Shown: piece by piece, positions 1 to 7,597 of the stretch
Numbering within the stretch: the stretch's first letter is position 1
Layout of the letters: every line of letters begins with the position of its first letter
Origin: Salibaculum griseiflavum
GTDB lineage: Bacteria; Pseudomonadota; Alphaproteobacteria; Rhodobacterales; Rhodobacteraceae
Direction of reading: 5' to 3'
Length of the DNA: 64,000 bases
Assembly (NCBI RefSeq): GCF_003129565.1
Contig: NZ_QETF01000002.1
Span: 1 to 64,000, forward strand
Made by a program: the position numbers and the translations under genes
Notes under the pieces: model-generated
Told to the model about the DNA's origin: nothing
Seen by the model: the letters and a program-made list of their open reading frames with translations, nothing else
Databases searched by the model: none

Positions 1-29
1 GCACTGGAGGATGTGGTAGTCGTCTTCAT
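1..29 (-). CDS. Truncated gene, N-terminal 10 codons only
   Basis: An ATG on the minus strand at 29 is preceded by a Shine-Dalgarno-like AGGAAG about 7 bases upstream and opens a frame reading MKTTTTSSSA before the window edge. Nothing can be said about function. It would be divergently transcribed from the small membrane protein at 146. The good ribosome binding site is the only support; it could also be chance. Confidence 0.4.
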
Positions 30-32
30 GGT

Positions 33-85
33 GTTGCTTCCTTTTTGGTTTGATCACCCCGAGCCTACGGCTCAGGGGAAGCAAC
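33..85. repeat. Nested inverted repeat in divergent intergenic region
   Basis: Outer arms GTTGCTTCC (33-41) and GGAAGCAAC (77-85) are perfect complements. They enclose an inner dyad, CCCC-GAGCC (57-65) against GGCTC-A-GGGG (69-78), with a 3-base loop and one bulge. It lies between two divergent starts, so it could be an operator or an mRNA leader structure. The left outer arm overlaps the ribosome binding site of the truncated minus gene, so a structure there could hide that site. Confidence 0.5.
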
Positions 86-145
86 GCCACCCTTTTTCAA
101 AGTTTCAACATCCGTCGGGACATCCCCTAGATATTTGGGGATACC

Positions 146-376
146 ATGAAATACGCAAAACCCGCCGCGATTGCCGCTGTGACCGCCACGATGACCGCCA
201 CCTCCGCCGCCGCCGGTGGCCTGGCCCCGGCCATCGAGATGGAACCGGTCGAGATCGTCGAGGAAACCGGCGGCTCCAGCTCCAACCTGCTGATCCCGCT
301 GATCCTGATCGCCCTGATCGCCGCAGCGGCCAGCAGCAGCACCAACGGCGGCGAGCAATTCGTCCCCGAGGCCTAA
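146..376 (+). CDS. Small secreted/membrane protein
   Basis: A 76-residue protein starting MKYAKPAAIAAVTATM with an N-terminal hydrophobic segment ending in an AAAGG-type signal-peptidase-like region (about residues 1-25). A charged stretch follows (MEPVEIVEE), then a strongly hydrophobic Leu/Ile/Ala segment (about residues 48-63) and a short polar tail. This fits a small exported or membrane-anchored protein with one C-terminal helix. No function is recognised. It stands alone, about 50 bases before the dioxygenase gene. Confidence 0.7.
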   Translation: MKYAKPAAIAAVTATMTATSAAAGGLAPAIEMEPVEIVEETGGSSSNLLIPLILIALIAAAASSSTNGGEQFVPEA

Positions 377-428
377 TGTAACCGGTCCGTCCTCTGCGCT
401 TAGCAGGGGACCACCATCGCAGGGTCGG

Positions 429-1073
429 ATGAACATGGCACAGTTTCTCTGCGCCAATCCTTTGGTTTGCGTTTTTGACGATCTATTCGACGAGGCGACG
501 GCAAGCGCATTGATCGAGGCCGGACGCGAGGGCCAAAGCCGTGCCGCGGTGATGACGGCCTTTGGTCGGACCGAGCACAAGAATCGTACAAACACTCAAT
601 CGATTATAGATCAGTGGTCACATCAAGAGGCTCGGGCATTGTGCGAGCGGATCGCCGATGTGGTTCGCCTTCCACCTGAGCACTGTGAACCGGCCAAGGT
701 CCTGCGTTATGAGGGGGACCAGAAATTCGACCTGCATCCTGACGCCTATGACAACATCATGCCCGGTAGTATCGAGGCGTTGCAGGCTGGGGGGCAACGC
801 CTCTTCACCACACTGTGCTACCTCAACGAACCCGACGGCGGCGGCGAGACCGTCTTTCCGAAGCTCCGAATCTCGGTGCGCCCGCGCCTTGGCCGGGTTC
901 TGCTGTTTTCCAACACTATCCCTGGCACCAACACTCCTCACCCGCACAGTCTGCACGCCGGAACCAGCGTGACGGGTGGCGTGAAATGGGTGATGAGCCT
1001 GTGGTGGCGAGAGCGGCTCTATCACGTCCCGCGGGACTACCCCGAAGAATCGGGCGAGATGCGCCACGTCTGA
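429..1073 (+). CDS. Prolyl 4-hydroxylase-like 2OG-Fe(II) dioxygenase
   Basis: A 214-residue protein with the P4Hc-type double-stranded beta-helix fold signature. The iron ligands appear as HPD (His103, Asp105) and the distal His176 in HSLHAG; Lys186 in GGVKWVMS is the likely 2-oxoglutarate anchor. RLFTTLCYLNE and GGETVFP are typical core strands of the prolyl-4-hydroxylase alpha-subunit family. It should use 2-oxoglutarate, O2 and Fe(II) to hydroxylate an unknown substrate, perhaps a peptidyl residue. There is no signal peptide, so it is probably cytosolic. An alternative start is the second Met, two codons later. Neighbours give no clue to the substrate. Confidence 0.8.
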   Translation: MNMAQFLCANPLVCVFDDLFDEATASALIEAGREGQSRAAVMTAFGRTEHKNRTNTQSIIDQWSHQEARALCERIADVVRLPPEHCEPAKVLRYEGDQKFDLHPDAYDNIMPGSIEALQAGGQRLFTTLCYLNEPDGGGETVFPKLRISVRPRLGRVLLFSNTIPGTNTPHPHSLHAGTSVTGGVKWVMSLWWRERLYHVPRDYPEESGEMRHV

Positions 1074-1106
1074 TCCGGCACCCCGCCTTACGACCATGTC
1101 AGAAAG

Positions 1107-1134
1107 AAAAAAACGCCGGCACGAAGCCGGCGTT
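1107..1134 (-). terminator. Intrinsic terminator, minus orientation
   Basis: Perfect 9-bp stem AACGCCGGC/GCCGGCGTT (1112-1120, 1126-1134) with a 5-base loop. Read on the minus strand it is followed by seven T (1107-1113). Read on the plus strand no T-run follows, so it does not serve the dioxygenase gene well. Confidence 0.75.
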
Positions 1135-1181
1135 AAGTTATTGAGGCAGGTTTCATACAGGCAAGAAACCTATCGAGCAGT
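1107..1181 (-). ncRNA. Predicted ~75-nt intergenic small RNA
   Basis: On the minus strand a sigma70-like promoter (1188-1216), an internal stem-loop and a canonical intrinsic terminator line up within about 110 bases with no open frame between them. The predicted start is near 1181. The first stem pairs AGGTTTC with GAAACCT (1148-1154 and 1165-1171, loop of 10), and the terminator stem follows at 1112-1134 with a run of seven U. No minus-strand protein gene ends here, so the terminator is otherwise unexplained. Expression and targets are inference. Confidence 0.55.
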
Positions 1182-1187
1182 GCCCTC

Positions 1188-1216
1188 TTTATAAGCAATC
1201 CACCGCCGCGATCCAA
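1188..1216 (-). promoter_or_regulatory. Predicted sigma70 promoter for the small RNA
   Basis: Minus strand: -35 TTGGAT (1211-1216), a 17-base spacer, and -10 TATAAA (1188-1193). The optimal spacing and the downstream hairpin plus terminator support a short transcript starting around 1181. Confidence 0.5.
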
Positions 1217-1295
1217 GCTAAAAGTTTGAAAAGGCAGGAACACCCCCTTACGCTGATCCGCAATACATAAAGGGAGCAAAGGGATTGTTCACGAA

Positions 1296-3122
1296 ATGAA
1301 ACCACAGTTTTTCGCAATTCTGGGCCGGAGCGCACTTGTCGCCGCTCTGACCGTGGGGGCATCCACGGCCCTCGCCGAACCCAAGCATGGCATAGCTATG
1401 TATGGCGACCCCGACCTCCCCCCAGATTTTGATCACCTGCCCTATGCCAACCCGGATGCGCCGCGGGGCGGACAGCTCGTCACGGCCAACACCGGCAGCT
1501 TCGACAGTCTCAATCCTTTCGTCCAGAAAGGCTCGGTGCCCTGGCAGGTCCGGTTCCTGACCGGCGAGACGCTGATGGCCCGGTCGCTGGATGAACCCTT
1601 CTCGCTTTACGGGCTTCTGGCCGAATCGGTCGAGACCGGCCCGAATCGCGAGTGGGTCGAATTCACCCTCCGCCCCGAGGCGGAATTCTCGGATGGCAGC
1701 CCCGTGACCGTCGAGGACGTGATGTGGTCCTACGAGACACTCGGCACCGAGGGCCACGGCCGATATGCCGGGTTCTGGTCCAAGGTCGATAGCATGGAAC
1801 AGACCGGTCCTCGTTCGGTGCGTTTCACCTTCAACACCGAGGATCGCGAACTGGCCCTGCTGGCCGGCATGCGCCCGATCCTGCAAAAGGCGCAATACGA
1901 GGGCGTGGATTTCGCCGAGACCGACGGGTTCGAGCATATCCCGATCACCTCGTCGCCCTACATGATCACTGATTACGAACAGGCGCGCTTTGTCGAATTC
2001 ACCCGCAACCCCGATTATTGGGGCGATGGGGTCGTGCCCTTCCGCAACGGCACGCACAACCTCGACACCGTGCGGATCGAGTATTTCGGCGACGCCACCG
2101 CCGCCTTTGAGGCCTTCAAGGTCGGCGAGGTCAATTTCAACCGCGAATTCAACGTCGCCAAATGGGACAGCCAATACGATTTCGCCGCCGTGCAATCGGG
2201 CGACGTGGTGCGCAACATCCTGCCCCATGCCCGCCCCTCGGGCATGACCGGTTTCGTGATGAACACGCGCAGCCCCCAATTCGAGGATATCCGCGTGCGC
2301 GACGCCATGCTGCACGCGTTCAACTTCGAATTCATCAACGATGCGCTGACCGGCGGGGTGCAACCGCGCATCACCTCCTACTTCTCCAATTCGCCCCTTG
2401 CGATGCAAGACGGACCGGCGACCGGCCGGGTGCGCGAGTTTCTCGAACCGTTCGCCGACCAGATTCCGGCAGCCGCGCTCGAGGGCTATGCCCTGCCCGT
2501 CTCGGACGGAACAGAACGCAACCGCGACGGCATCCGCGCCGCACTGGACCTGATGGAACAGGCCGGCTGGACCGTTCAGGACGGTATCATGGCAAATGCC
2601 GACGGGGATCCCTTCACCTTCGAGATCGTGCTGGAAAACAACAGCACCGAGAACCAGACCATCATCGACATGTTCGTCCAGTCGCTGGCCCGGCTGGGCA
2701 TCACGCCCACCGTGACCCTTGTGGACAGTGCGCAATACCGCGAACGGACCGACGCCTATGAATTCGACATGACCTATTTCCGGCGCGGCCTGTCGCTGTC
2801 GCCCGGTAATGAGCAATACCTCTACTGGGGATCGGAAAATGCCGACACGCCGGGCGGGCGCAACCTGATGGGCGTGAAATCCGAGGCCGTGGACGCGATG
2901 ATCGACCGGCTTCTGACATCCCAGAGCCAGGATGATTTCCGCGCCGCCACCCGTGCGCTGGACCGGCTGCTGACCTCGGGCCGCTACGCGATCCCGATCT
3001 ACCAGTGGAACATCAGCCGGATCGCCCATGACAAGCGGCTGCATTACCCGGACACGATGCCGATTTTCGGCGACTGGCCCGGTTGGCAGCCCGATGTCTG
3101 GTGGTGGGAAGAGCAGGGCTAA
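1296..3122 (+). CDS. ABC transporter periplasmic peptide-binding protein (family 5, YejA-like)
   Basis: 608 residues with a clear Sec signal peptide (residues 1-28, cleavage after ALA-E). The mature start (HGIAMYGDP, then ANPDAPRGGQL and SLNPF) is typical of the YejA branch of SBP_bac_5 oligopeptide-binding proteins. The length fits the family. It should capture peptides in the periplasm and deliver them to a YejBEF-type permease. No permease or ATPase gene is adjacent, so either the partners lie elsewhere or this is an orphan receptor. A strong hairpin terminator follows the stop, consistent with a single-gene unit. Confidence 0.88.
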   Translation: MKPQFFAILGRSALVAALTVGASTALAEPKHGIAMYGDPDLPPDFDHLPYANPDAPRGGQLVTANTGSFDSLNPFVQKGSVPWQVRFLTGETLMARSLDEPFSLYGLLAESVETGPNREWVEFTLRPEAEFSDGSPVTVEDVMWSYETLGTEGHGRYAGFWSKVDSMEQTGPRSVRFTFNTEDRELALLAGMRPILQKAQYEGVDFAETDGFEHIPITSSPYMITDYEQARFVEFTRNPDYWGDGVVPFRNGTHNLDTVRIEYFGDATAAFEAFKVGEVNFNREFNVAKWDSQYDFAAVQSGDVVRNILPHARPSGMTGFVMNTRSPQFEDIRVRDAMLHAFNFEFINDALTGGVQPRITSYFSNSPLAMQDGPATGRVREFLEPFADQIPAAALEGYALPVSDGTERNRDGIRAALDLMEQAGWTVQDGIMANADGDPFTFEIVLENNSTENQTIIDMFVQSLARLGITPTVTLVDSAQYRERTDAYEFDMTYFRRGLSLSPGNEQYLYWGSENADTPGGRNLMGVKSEAVDAMIDRLLTSQSQDDFRAATRALDRLLTSGRYAIPIYQWNISRIAHDKRLHYPDTMPIFGDWPGWQPDVWWWEEQG

Positions 3123-3129
3123 CCATCAA

Positions 3130-3170
3130 GGGGCGTCCGTGTTCTTCGGGCGCCCCGCGGTCTTTTGCGT
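3130..3170. terminator. Intrinsic terminator between convergent genes
   Basis: 10-bp stem GGGGCGTCCG/CGGGCGCCCC (3130-3139, 3147-3156) with one G-T pair and a 7-base loop, followed by a T-rich stretch (TCTTTTGCGTTTTG). It begins 8 bases after the solute-binding protein stop and lies about 40 bases beyond the stop of the convergent XRE regulator, so it may serve both. Confidence 0.7.
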
Positions 3171-3194
3171 TTTGCGACCCGGAACCGGATCGGT

Positions 3195-3818
3195 TCAGAC
3201 CAGTGACGTGACCCAAAGGATCGTCGCGTCCTCCGGGCTGAGCGAAATGACGTTGTGGCCCATCGTGGCATCGTAATAGGCGCTGTCGCCGCGGCGCATG
3301 TCCACCGGTTCGTAGAACTCCGTGTAAAGCCGGATAACCCCGGTCAGAACATAGAGGAATTCTTCGCCGTCATGGCGCACCCAGCCGTCGAACTCTTCCA
3401 TATCGCGGGCGCGGACCCGGGCGCGATAGGGCAGCATCTTCTTGCGGGTCAGCGCCTCGGCGAGCATGTCGTGTTCATAGGTCGCCGTCGGGTGGCTGGT
3501 GGCCTCGCCGGTGCGGGTCACCGCAAGACGGCCGGTGACGCGGTCATCCTCGGGCGGGGTGAAAAGCTGCGGCACGGAAATCTCAAGCCCCACGGCCAGC
3601 TTCTTGAGCGCATCATATGTCGGCGACATCTGTCCATTCTCGATCTTCGAGAGGGTGGACCGCGCCATGCCCGCCTGTCGCGCCGCGCGTTCCAGGGTCC
3701 AGCCCTGGGCCTTGCGCAGGTCCCGCACGCGCGCGCCGAGATCCACGGGCTTCGCGAACTCTGTCTCGCCGGTTTCACGGGCGATGCTGATGAGGCTTTT
3801 GGGATCCTGTCTGGCCAT
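3195..3818 (-). CDS. XRE-family regulator with C-terminal cupin domain
   Basis: 207 residues from the chosen ATG, which has AGGA 6 bases upstream; a longer frame exists but its extra 12 residues lack support. Residues about 25-80 form an XRE helix-turn-helix (VRDLRKAQGWTLERAARQAGMA, STLSKIENGQ). The C-terminal half is a cupin sensor domain (HDGEEFLYVLTG and a later GHNV strand). Such HTH-cupin proteins usually regulate nearby catabolic genes in response to a small ligand. It is divergent from the acyl-CoA ligase operon 65 bases away, which is its likely target along with itself. Confidence 0.85.
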   Translation of the reverse strand: MARQDPKSLISIARETGETEFAKPVDLGARVRDLRKAQGWTLERAARQAGMARSTLSKIENGQMSPTYDALKKLAVGLEISVPQLFTPPEDDRVTGRLAVTRTGEATSHPTATYEHDMLAEALTRKKMLPYRARVRARDMEEFDGWVRHDGEEFLYVLTGVIRLYTEFYEPVDMRRGDSAYYDATMGHNVISLSPEDATILWVTSLV

Positions 3819-3825
3819 GGCCAGT

Positions 3826-3877
3826 CCTATAGGCAGGCCGCCGGCGGCTTGCAACCGGACCGCAGGGCGGATAGCGC
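3826..3877. promoter_or_regulatory. Divergent promoters sharing one palindromic -35 hexamer
   Basis: TTGCAA at 3849-3854 is its own reverse complement. On the minus strand it is 17 bases from a -10 TATAGG (3826-3831). On the plus strand it is 17 bases from a weaker TAGCGC (3872-3877). A perfect 12-bp palindrome GCCGCCGGCGGC (3837-3848) sits inside the minus-strand spacer and is a good operator candidate for the XRE regulator. Predicted start sites would lie within a few bases of both start codons. Confidence 0.4.
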
Positions 3878-3883
3878 AGCAGC

Positions 3884-5371
3884 ATGACCGCCCCCGCCCC
3901 CTTCAACATGGCCGCCCATGTGCTGGCCGCAGCCCCGGGTCGCCCCGACAAGGTGGCCCTGGCGGTTCTGGGGCCTGCGCGGGCCAACCGCTGGTCCTAT
4001 GCCAAGCTGGAGAGCGCGGTGCGCGGCGTGGCCACGGGCCTGTTGCGAAGCGGGCTGGAGCCGGGCGACCGGGTCTTGCTGCGGCTGGGCAACACGCCGG
4101 ACTTTCCGGTCGCTTTCCTGGCCTGCCTTGCGGTGGACCTGGTCCCGGTGCCGACCTCGCCGCAGTTGACCGGCCCCGAGGTCACGGCGCTTTGCCCCAC
4201 GCTGGCGCCGGCGGCGGTGATCGCGGGCGACGGCATCGCCCTGCCCGACCATCCCGCGCCTGTGATCCCCGCCACGCTACTGACCGCGTGGCATGACCTG
4301 CCCCCGGCTGAATTCGTCATGGGCGATCCGGAGCGGCCCGGCTACATCATCTATACATCCGGCACCGCAGGCCGCCCGCGCGGCGTCGTTCACGCCCACC
4401 GCGCCATCCTGGCCCGGCGGCATATGGTGGACGGCTGGTATGGGCTGACCGCCGAGGACCGGGTGCTGCATGCCGGCGCCTTCAACTGGACCTACACGCT
4501 GGGCACCGGGCTACTGGACCCTTGGACAATTGGCGCAACGGCCCTCGTTCCGGCCCCCGGCACAGATAGCTCCGCCCTGCCCCTTCTGCTCAAGCGGCAC
4601 GACGCGACCATGTTCGCCGCCGCGCCGGGCGTCTACCGCCAGATCCTCCGCGCCCCGTTCGCGCCGATGCCGAAACTGCGCCACGGCCTGTCGGCGGGCG
4701 AAAAACTGCCCGAGGCGATCCGCGCCGCCTGGCAGGACGCCACCGGCACGCAAATTCACGAAGCATTCGGCCTGTCTGAATGCTCCACCTTCATCTCGGG
4801 GGCGCCCGGCAACCCGGCCCCACCCGGCACGCTCGGCTTTGCCCAGCCGGGCCGCCGTATCGCCCTGATCGACGCGGACGGGGCCGAGACCGATCACGGC
4901 ACCATTGCGATCCACCGCGACGATCCCGGCCTGATGCTGGGCTATCTGGGCCACCCCGAAGACACCGTCGCGCGCTATTCGGGCGAATGGTTCCTGACCG
5001 GCGATATCGGCAGCCGCACGGCGCAGGGCGCGATCCGCTACGAAGGCCGCGACGATGACATGATGAATGCCGGGGGCTATCGGGTGTCCCCCATCGAGGT
5101 CGAGACCGCTCTTGCCAATCATCCCGGCATCGACGAAGCCGCCGCCGTAGAAGTGACTGTAAAGACAGACGCTACCGTCATCGCCGCCTTTTACACCGGC
5201 CCGGCTACCCTGCCCGAGGCCGACCTCGCCGCTTTTGCCTCGGAACGCCTGGCCCGCTACAAGACCCCTCGTATCTTCATTCACCGCGCGTCCCTGCCCC
5301 GGGGCGCCAACAACAAGCTCTTGCGCCGCGCCCTGCGGGAAGAGTGGGAGGCCACAGATGGTCAAGCTTGA
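3884..5371 (+). CDS. AMP-forming acyl-CoA ligase, benzoate-CoA ligase-like
   Basis: 495 residues of the ANL superfamily. It shows the ATP-binding loop YTSGTAGRPRGV (about residue 157), the GLSE motif (about 306), the GEWFLTGD hinge-region motif (about 367-374), and the C-terminal catalytic lysine in NNKLLRR. The enzyme should activate a carboxylic acid with ATP and CoA. The overall layout resembles the benzoate/aromatic-acid CoA ligase branch, but the substrate cannot be read from sequence. It starts a tight operon: its 3' end overlaps the next gene by 14 bases. The XRE-cupin regulator is divergent. Confidence 0.85.
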   Translation: MTAPAPFNMAAHVLAAAPGRPDKVALAVLGPARANRWSYAKLESAVRGVATGLLRSGLEPGDRVLLRLGNTPDFPVAFLACLAVDLVPVPTSPQLTGPEVTALCPTLAPAAVIAGDGIALPDHPAPVIPATLLTAWHDLPPAEFVMGDPERPGYIIYTSGTAGRPRGVVHAHRAILARRHMVDGWYGLTAEDRVLHAGAFNWTYTLGTGLLDPWTIGATALVPAPGTDSSALPLLLKRHDATMFAAAPGVYRQILRAPFAPMPKLRHGLSAGEKLPEAIRAAWQDATGTQIHEAFGLSECSTFISGAPGNPAPPGTLGFAQPGRRIALIDADGAETDHGTIAIHRDDPGLMLGYLGHPEDTVARYSGEWFLTGDIGSRTAQGAIRYEGRDDDMMNAGGYRVSPIEVETALANHPGIDEAAAVEVTVKTDATVIAAFYTGPATLPEADLAAFASERLARYKTPRIFIHRASLPRGANNKLLRRALREEWEATDGQA

Positions 5372-6002
5372 TATCTTTTCCGACCCGATCTGCCCCTGGT
5401 GCTATATCGGCAAGACCAACCTGGACCGCGCGCTCGAACAGGTCGGCGACCACCCGTTCACGATCGAATACCACCCGTTCCAGCTGAACCCGGATATGCC
5501 GCCCGAGGGAATGGACCGCCGCGCCTACATGGACGCCAAGTTCGGCGGGCGCGAGGGGGCGGTACAAGCCCATCTGCCCGTGCAGGAACATGCCGAACAG
5601 GCCGGGCTGGAGATCGATTTCGAAGCGATCACCCGCACCCCCAACACCCTGGACGCGCACCGCCTGATCCATTGGGCCGGGATCGAGCAGCGGCAGGTCT
5701 TTGTCGTGCAGCGGCTCTTCGAGGCCTATTTCAGGGATGGTCGCGACATCAGCGACCCTGATGTGCTGTGCGACATCGCTGACAGTGTCGAGATGGATGC
5801 GCCCATGGTTGCGCGGCTTCTGGCCTCGGATGCCGATGCCGAGGAGATCCGCACCCGCGATGCCGAGGCGCGCAAGATGGGGATCCAGTCGGTCCCGACC
5901 TTCATCGTCGCGGGGCAGCACGCGGTGCCCGGCGCCCAACCCACCGCGCTGTGGGTCGAGGTTATGGGCGAGATCATGGAAAAGCTGGAGAAGGAAAGCT
6001 GA
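5358..6002 (+). CDS. DsbA-family oxidoreductase (FrnE-like)
   Basis: 214 residues with a thioredoxin-fold start (LDIFSDPICPWCYIGK) holding a CPWC active site at about residues 12-15, and a late cis-Pro region (GIQSVPTFIV). This matches the cytosolic FrnE / 2-hydroxychromene-2-carboxylate-isomerase-like DsbA group; there is no signal peptide. FrnE proteins are thiol-disulfide oxidoreductases found in antibiotic pathways and in stress tolerance. The ATG lies inside the 3' end of the acyl-CoA ligase gene, implying translational coupling. The substrate is unknown. Confidence 0.85.
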   Translation: MVKLDIFSDPICPWCYIGKTNLDRALEQVGDHPFTIEYHPFQLNPDMPPEGMDRRAYMDAKFGGREGAVQAHLPVQEHAEQAGLEIDFEAITRTPNTLDAHRLIHWAGIEQRQVFVVQRLFEAYFRDGRDISDPDVLCDIADSVEMDAPMVARLLASDADAEEIRTRDAEARKMGIQSVPTFIVAGQHAVPGAQPTALWVEVMGEIMEKLEKES

Positions 6003-6361
6003 TGCGCAACGAAGCCGTTTTCATCCTGTTCGGCCTGCTGGCTGTCCTGATCGGCAGCGGCACGGTTTTCTATCATCTGGTCGAGGGCTGGTCCTGGATC
6101 GACAGTTTCTTCTTCACGGTCGTGACCCTCTCCACCGTGGGTTATGGCAGCCTCGTGCCGCAGACCGTGATCGGCAAGCTGGCGACCACGCTGTTCATCT
6201 TTGCCGGCCTCGGCGTCTTTGCAGCCGCGATCCAGCAATTCAGCCGCGTCACCGTCGAAAGCCGGCTGCGTGCGCGCGCCGAACTGCGCGAGGCCCGCCG
6301 CAAGGCCGCCGAAGCCGAGAAACGCCTCGAAGCGGTGGAGGAAAAAGGCCCCGACGCATGA
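6002..6361 (+). CDS. Two-TM potassium channel
   Basis: 119 residues. Helix 1 is about residues 5-25. A pore region contains the K+ selectivity filter TVGYGS (about residues 44-49). Helix 2 is about residues 59-80. A basic/acidic coiled-coil tail follows (RARAELREARRKAAEAEKR). This is the minimal KcsA-like Ion_trans_2 architecture and should form a tetramer in the inner membrane. Its start overlaps the preceding stop by one base (TGATG), so it is co-translated with the FrnE-like gene. Gating is unknown; there is no RCK or cyclic-nucleotide domain. Confidence 0.85.
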   Translation: MRNEAVFILFGLLAVLIGSGTVFYHLVEGWSWIDSFFFTVVTLSTVGYGSLVPQTVIGKLATTLFIFAGLGVFAAAIQQFSRVTVESRLRARAELREARRKAAEAEKRLEAVEEKGPDA

Positions 6362-7590
6362 CAGACAGCACCGCCGGGTCCGTTGGCCCCAAGCGACTTG
6401 CAACGCCCGAATTCATCGCGCTGACGGCGATGCTCATGGCTTCGATCGCCTTTTCCATCGATGCGATGCTGCCCGCCCTTCCGCAGATCGGCGCGGACCT
6501 GTCGCCCGAGGCCCCGAACCTTGCGCAACTCGTGGTCACAAGCTTCGTTCTGGGCATGGGTCTGGGCACGCTTTTCACCGGGCCGCTGTCGGACCGGTTC
6601 GGACGCAAGCCGGTGGTGATCGGGGGATCGGTTCTCTATTGCCTTGCCGCCTTCGCCGCCTACCTCGCCCCGACGCTCGAGGCGCTGCTGACCGCACGGC
6701 TTGTGCAGGGGTTGGCTGCCGCCGCGCCGCGCGTTGTGGCGCTGGCGCTGGTGCGGGATCTTTACTCTGGCCGCCACATGGCCCGGATCGTCTCGTTCTC
6801 GATGATGATCTTCTCGGTCATACCGGCTCTGGCGCCGTCCCTTGGCAAGGTCATCATCGAGCTGTCCGGTTGGCGCAGCGTTTTCCTGGCGCTGATCGTC
6901 TTTTCGCTGATCTCGATCACCTGGCTGGGCCTCCGGCAGCCGGAAACCCTGGCGCCCGAGAACCGCCGCCCCCTGCAATTCGCGACCCTATGGGCGGCAC
7001 TCAAGGAAATGGCCGCGCACCCTACCGTTCGCCTCTCCATCGCCGTGCAGACGCTGGCCTTCGGGATGCTCTTCGCCACGCTCAGCTCGACACAGCAGAT
7101 CTTTGACCTGACCTATGGCCAGGGCGACAGTTTCCACCTCTGGTTCGGCGGCATCGCGGTGCTGGCGGCCTCGGCCTCGGTGATCAACGCGCATCTCGTG
7201 GTGCGCCTGGGCATGCGCGCGATCATCAAGGCCATGTTCACCGTGCAGATCGGCCTGTCGGCGCTGATGGTGCTGGCGGTCTGGTCCGGGGTATTCGGCG
7301 CGGGCGAGCTCTATGTCTACGCGCTCTGGAATGTCTCGGTCTTCTTCCAGGCCGGGCTGACGCTTGGTAACCTCAACGCGCTTGGCATGGAGCCGATGGG
7401 CCATATCGCGGGGATGGCCGCCTCGATCATGGCCTCGGTCGGAACGGTGGGTGCCGTGATCATCGCGGTGCCGGTCGGGCTGGCCTTTGACGGCACGCCC
7501 CTGCCGCTGGCAATCGCGATCTGCATCTGCGCGTCACTGGCGCTGTGGCTGACAACGATGATCCGGCGCGACACGGACGGAGCGGCGTGA
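6358..7590 (+). CDS. MFS exporter, Bcr/CflA drug-resistance type
   Basis: 410 residues from the ATG that overlaps the channel gene stop (ATGA). About 12 hydrophobic helices are visible. The loop 2-3 signature is present as GPLSDRFGRKPVV and an early IDAMLPALP motif is typical of the Bcr/CflA group of proton-driven efflux pumps. The substrate may be a drug or a metabolite; its place in the acyl-CoA ligase/FrnE operon suggests export of a product or toxic intermediate, which is inference. It ends 8 bases from the convergent mfd gene. Confidence 0.85.
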   Translation: MTDSTAGSVGPKRLATPEFIALTAMLMASIAFSIDAMLPALPQIGADLSPEAPNLAQLVVTSFVLGMGLGTLFTGPLSDRFGRKPVVIGGSVLYCLAAFAAYLAPTLEALLTARLVQGLAAAAPRVVALALVRDLYSGRHMARIVSFSMMIFSVIPALAPSLGKVIIELSGWRSVFLALIVFSLISITWLGLRQPETLAPENRRPLQFATLWAALKEMAAHPTVRLSIAVQTLAFGMLFATLSSTQQIFDLTYGQGDSFHLWFGGIAVLAASASVINAHLVVRLGMRAIIKAMFTVQIGLSALMVLAVWSGVFGAGELYVYALWNVSVFFQAGLTLGNLNALGMEPMGHIAGMAASIMASVGTVGAVIIAVPVGLAFDGTPLPLAIAICICASLALWLTTMIRRDTDGAA

Positions 7591-7597
7591 CGGCGAT

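Noticed and set aside
1107-1134. Terminator of the dioxygenase gene at 429-1073
   Set aside because: Read on the plus strand the hairpin has A-rich sequence before it and no T-run after it; orientation fits the minus strand.
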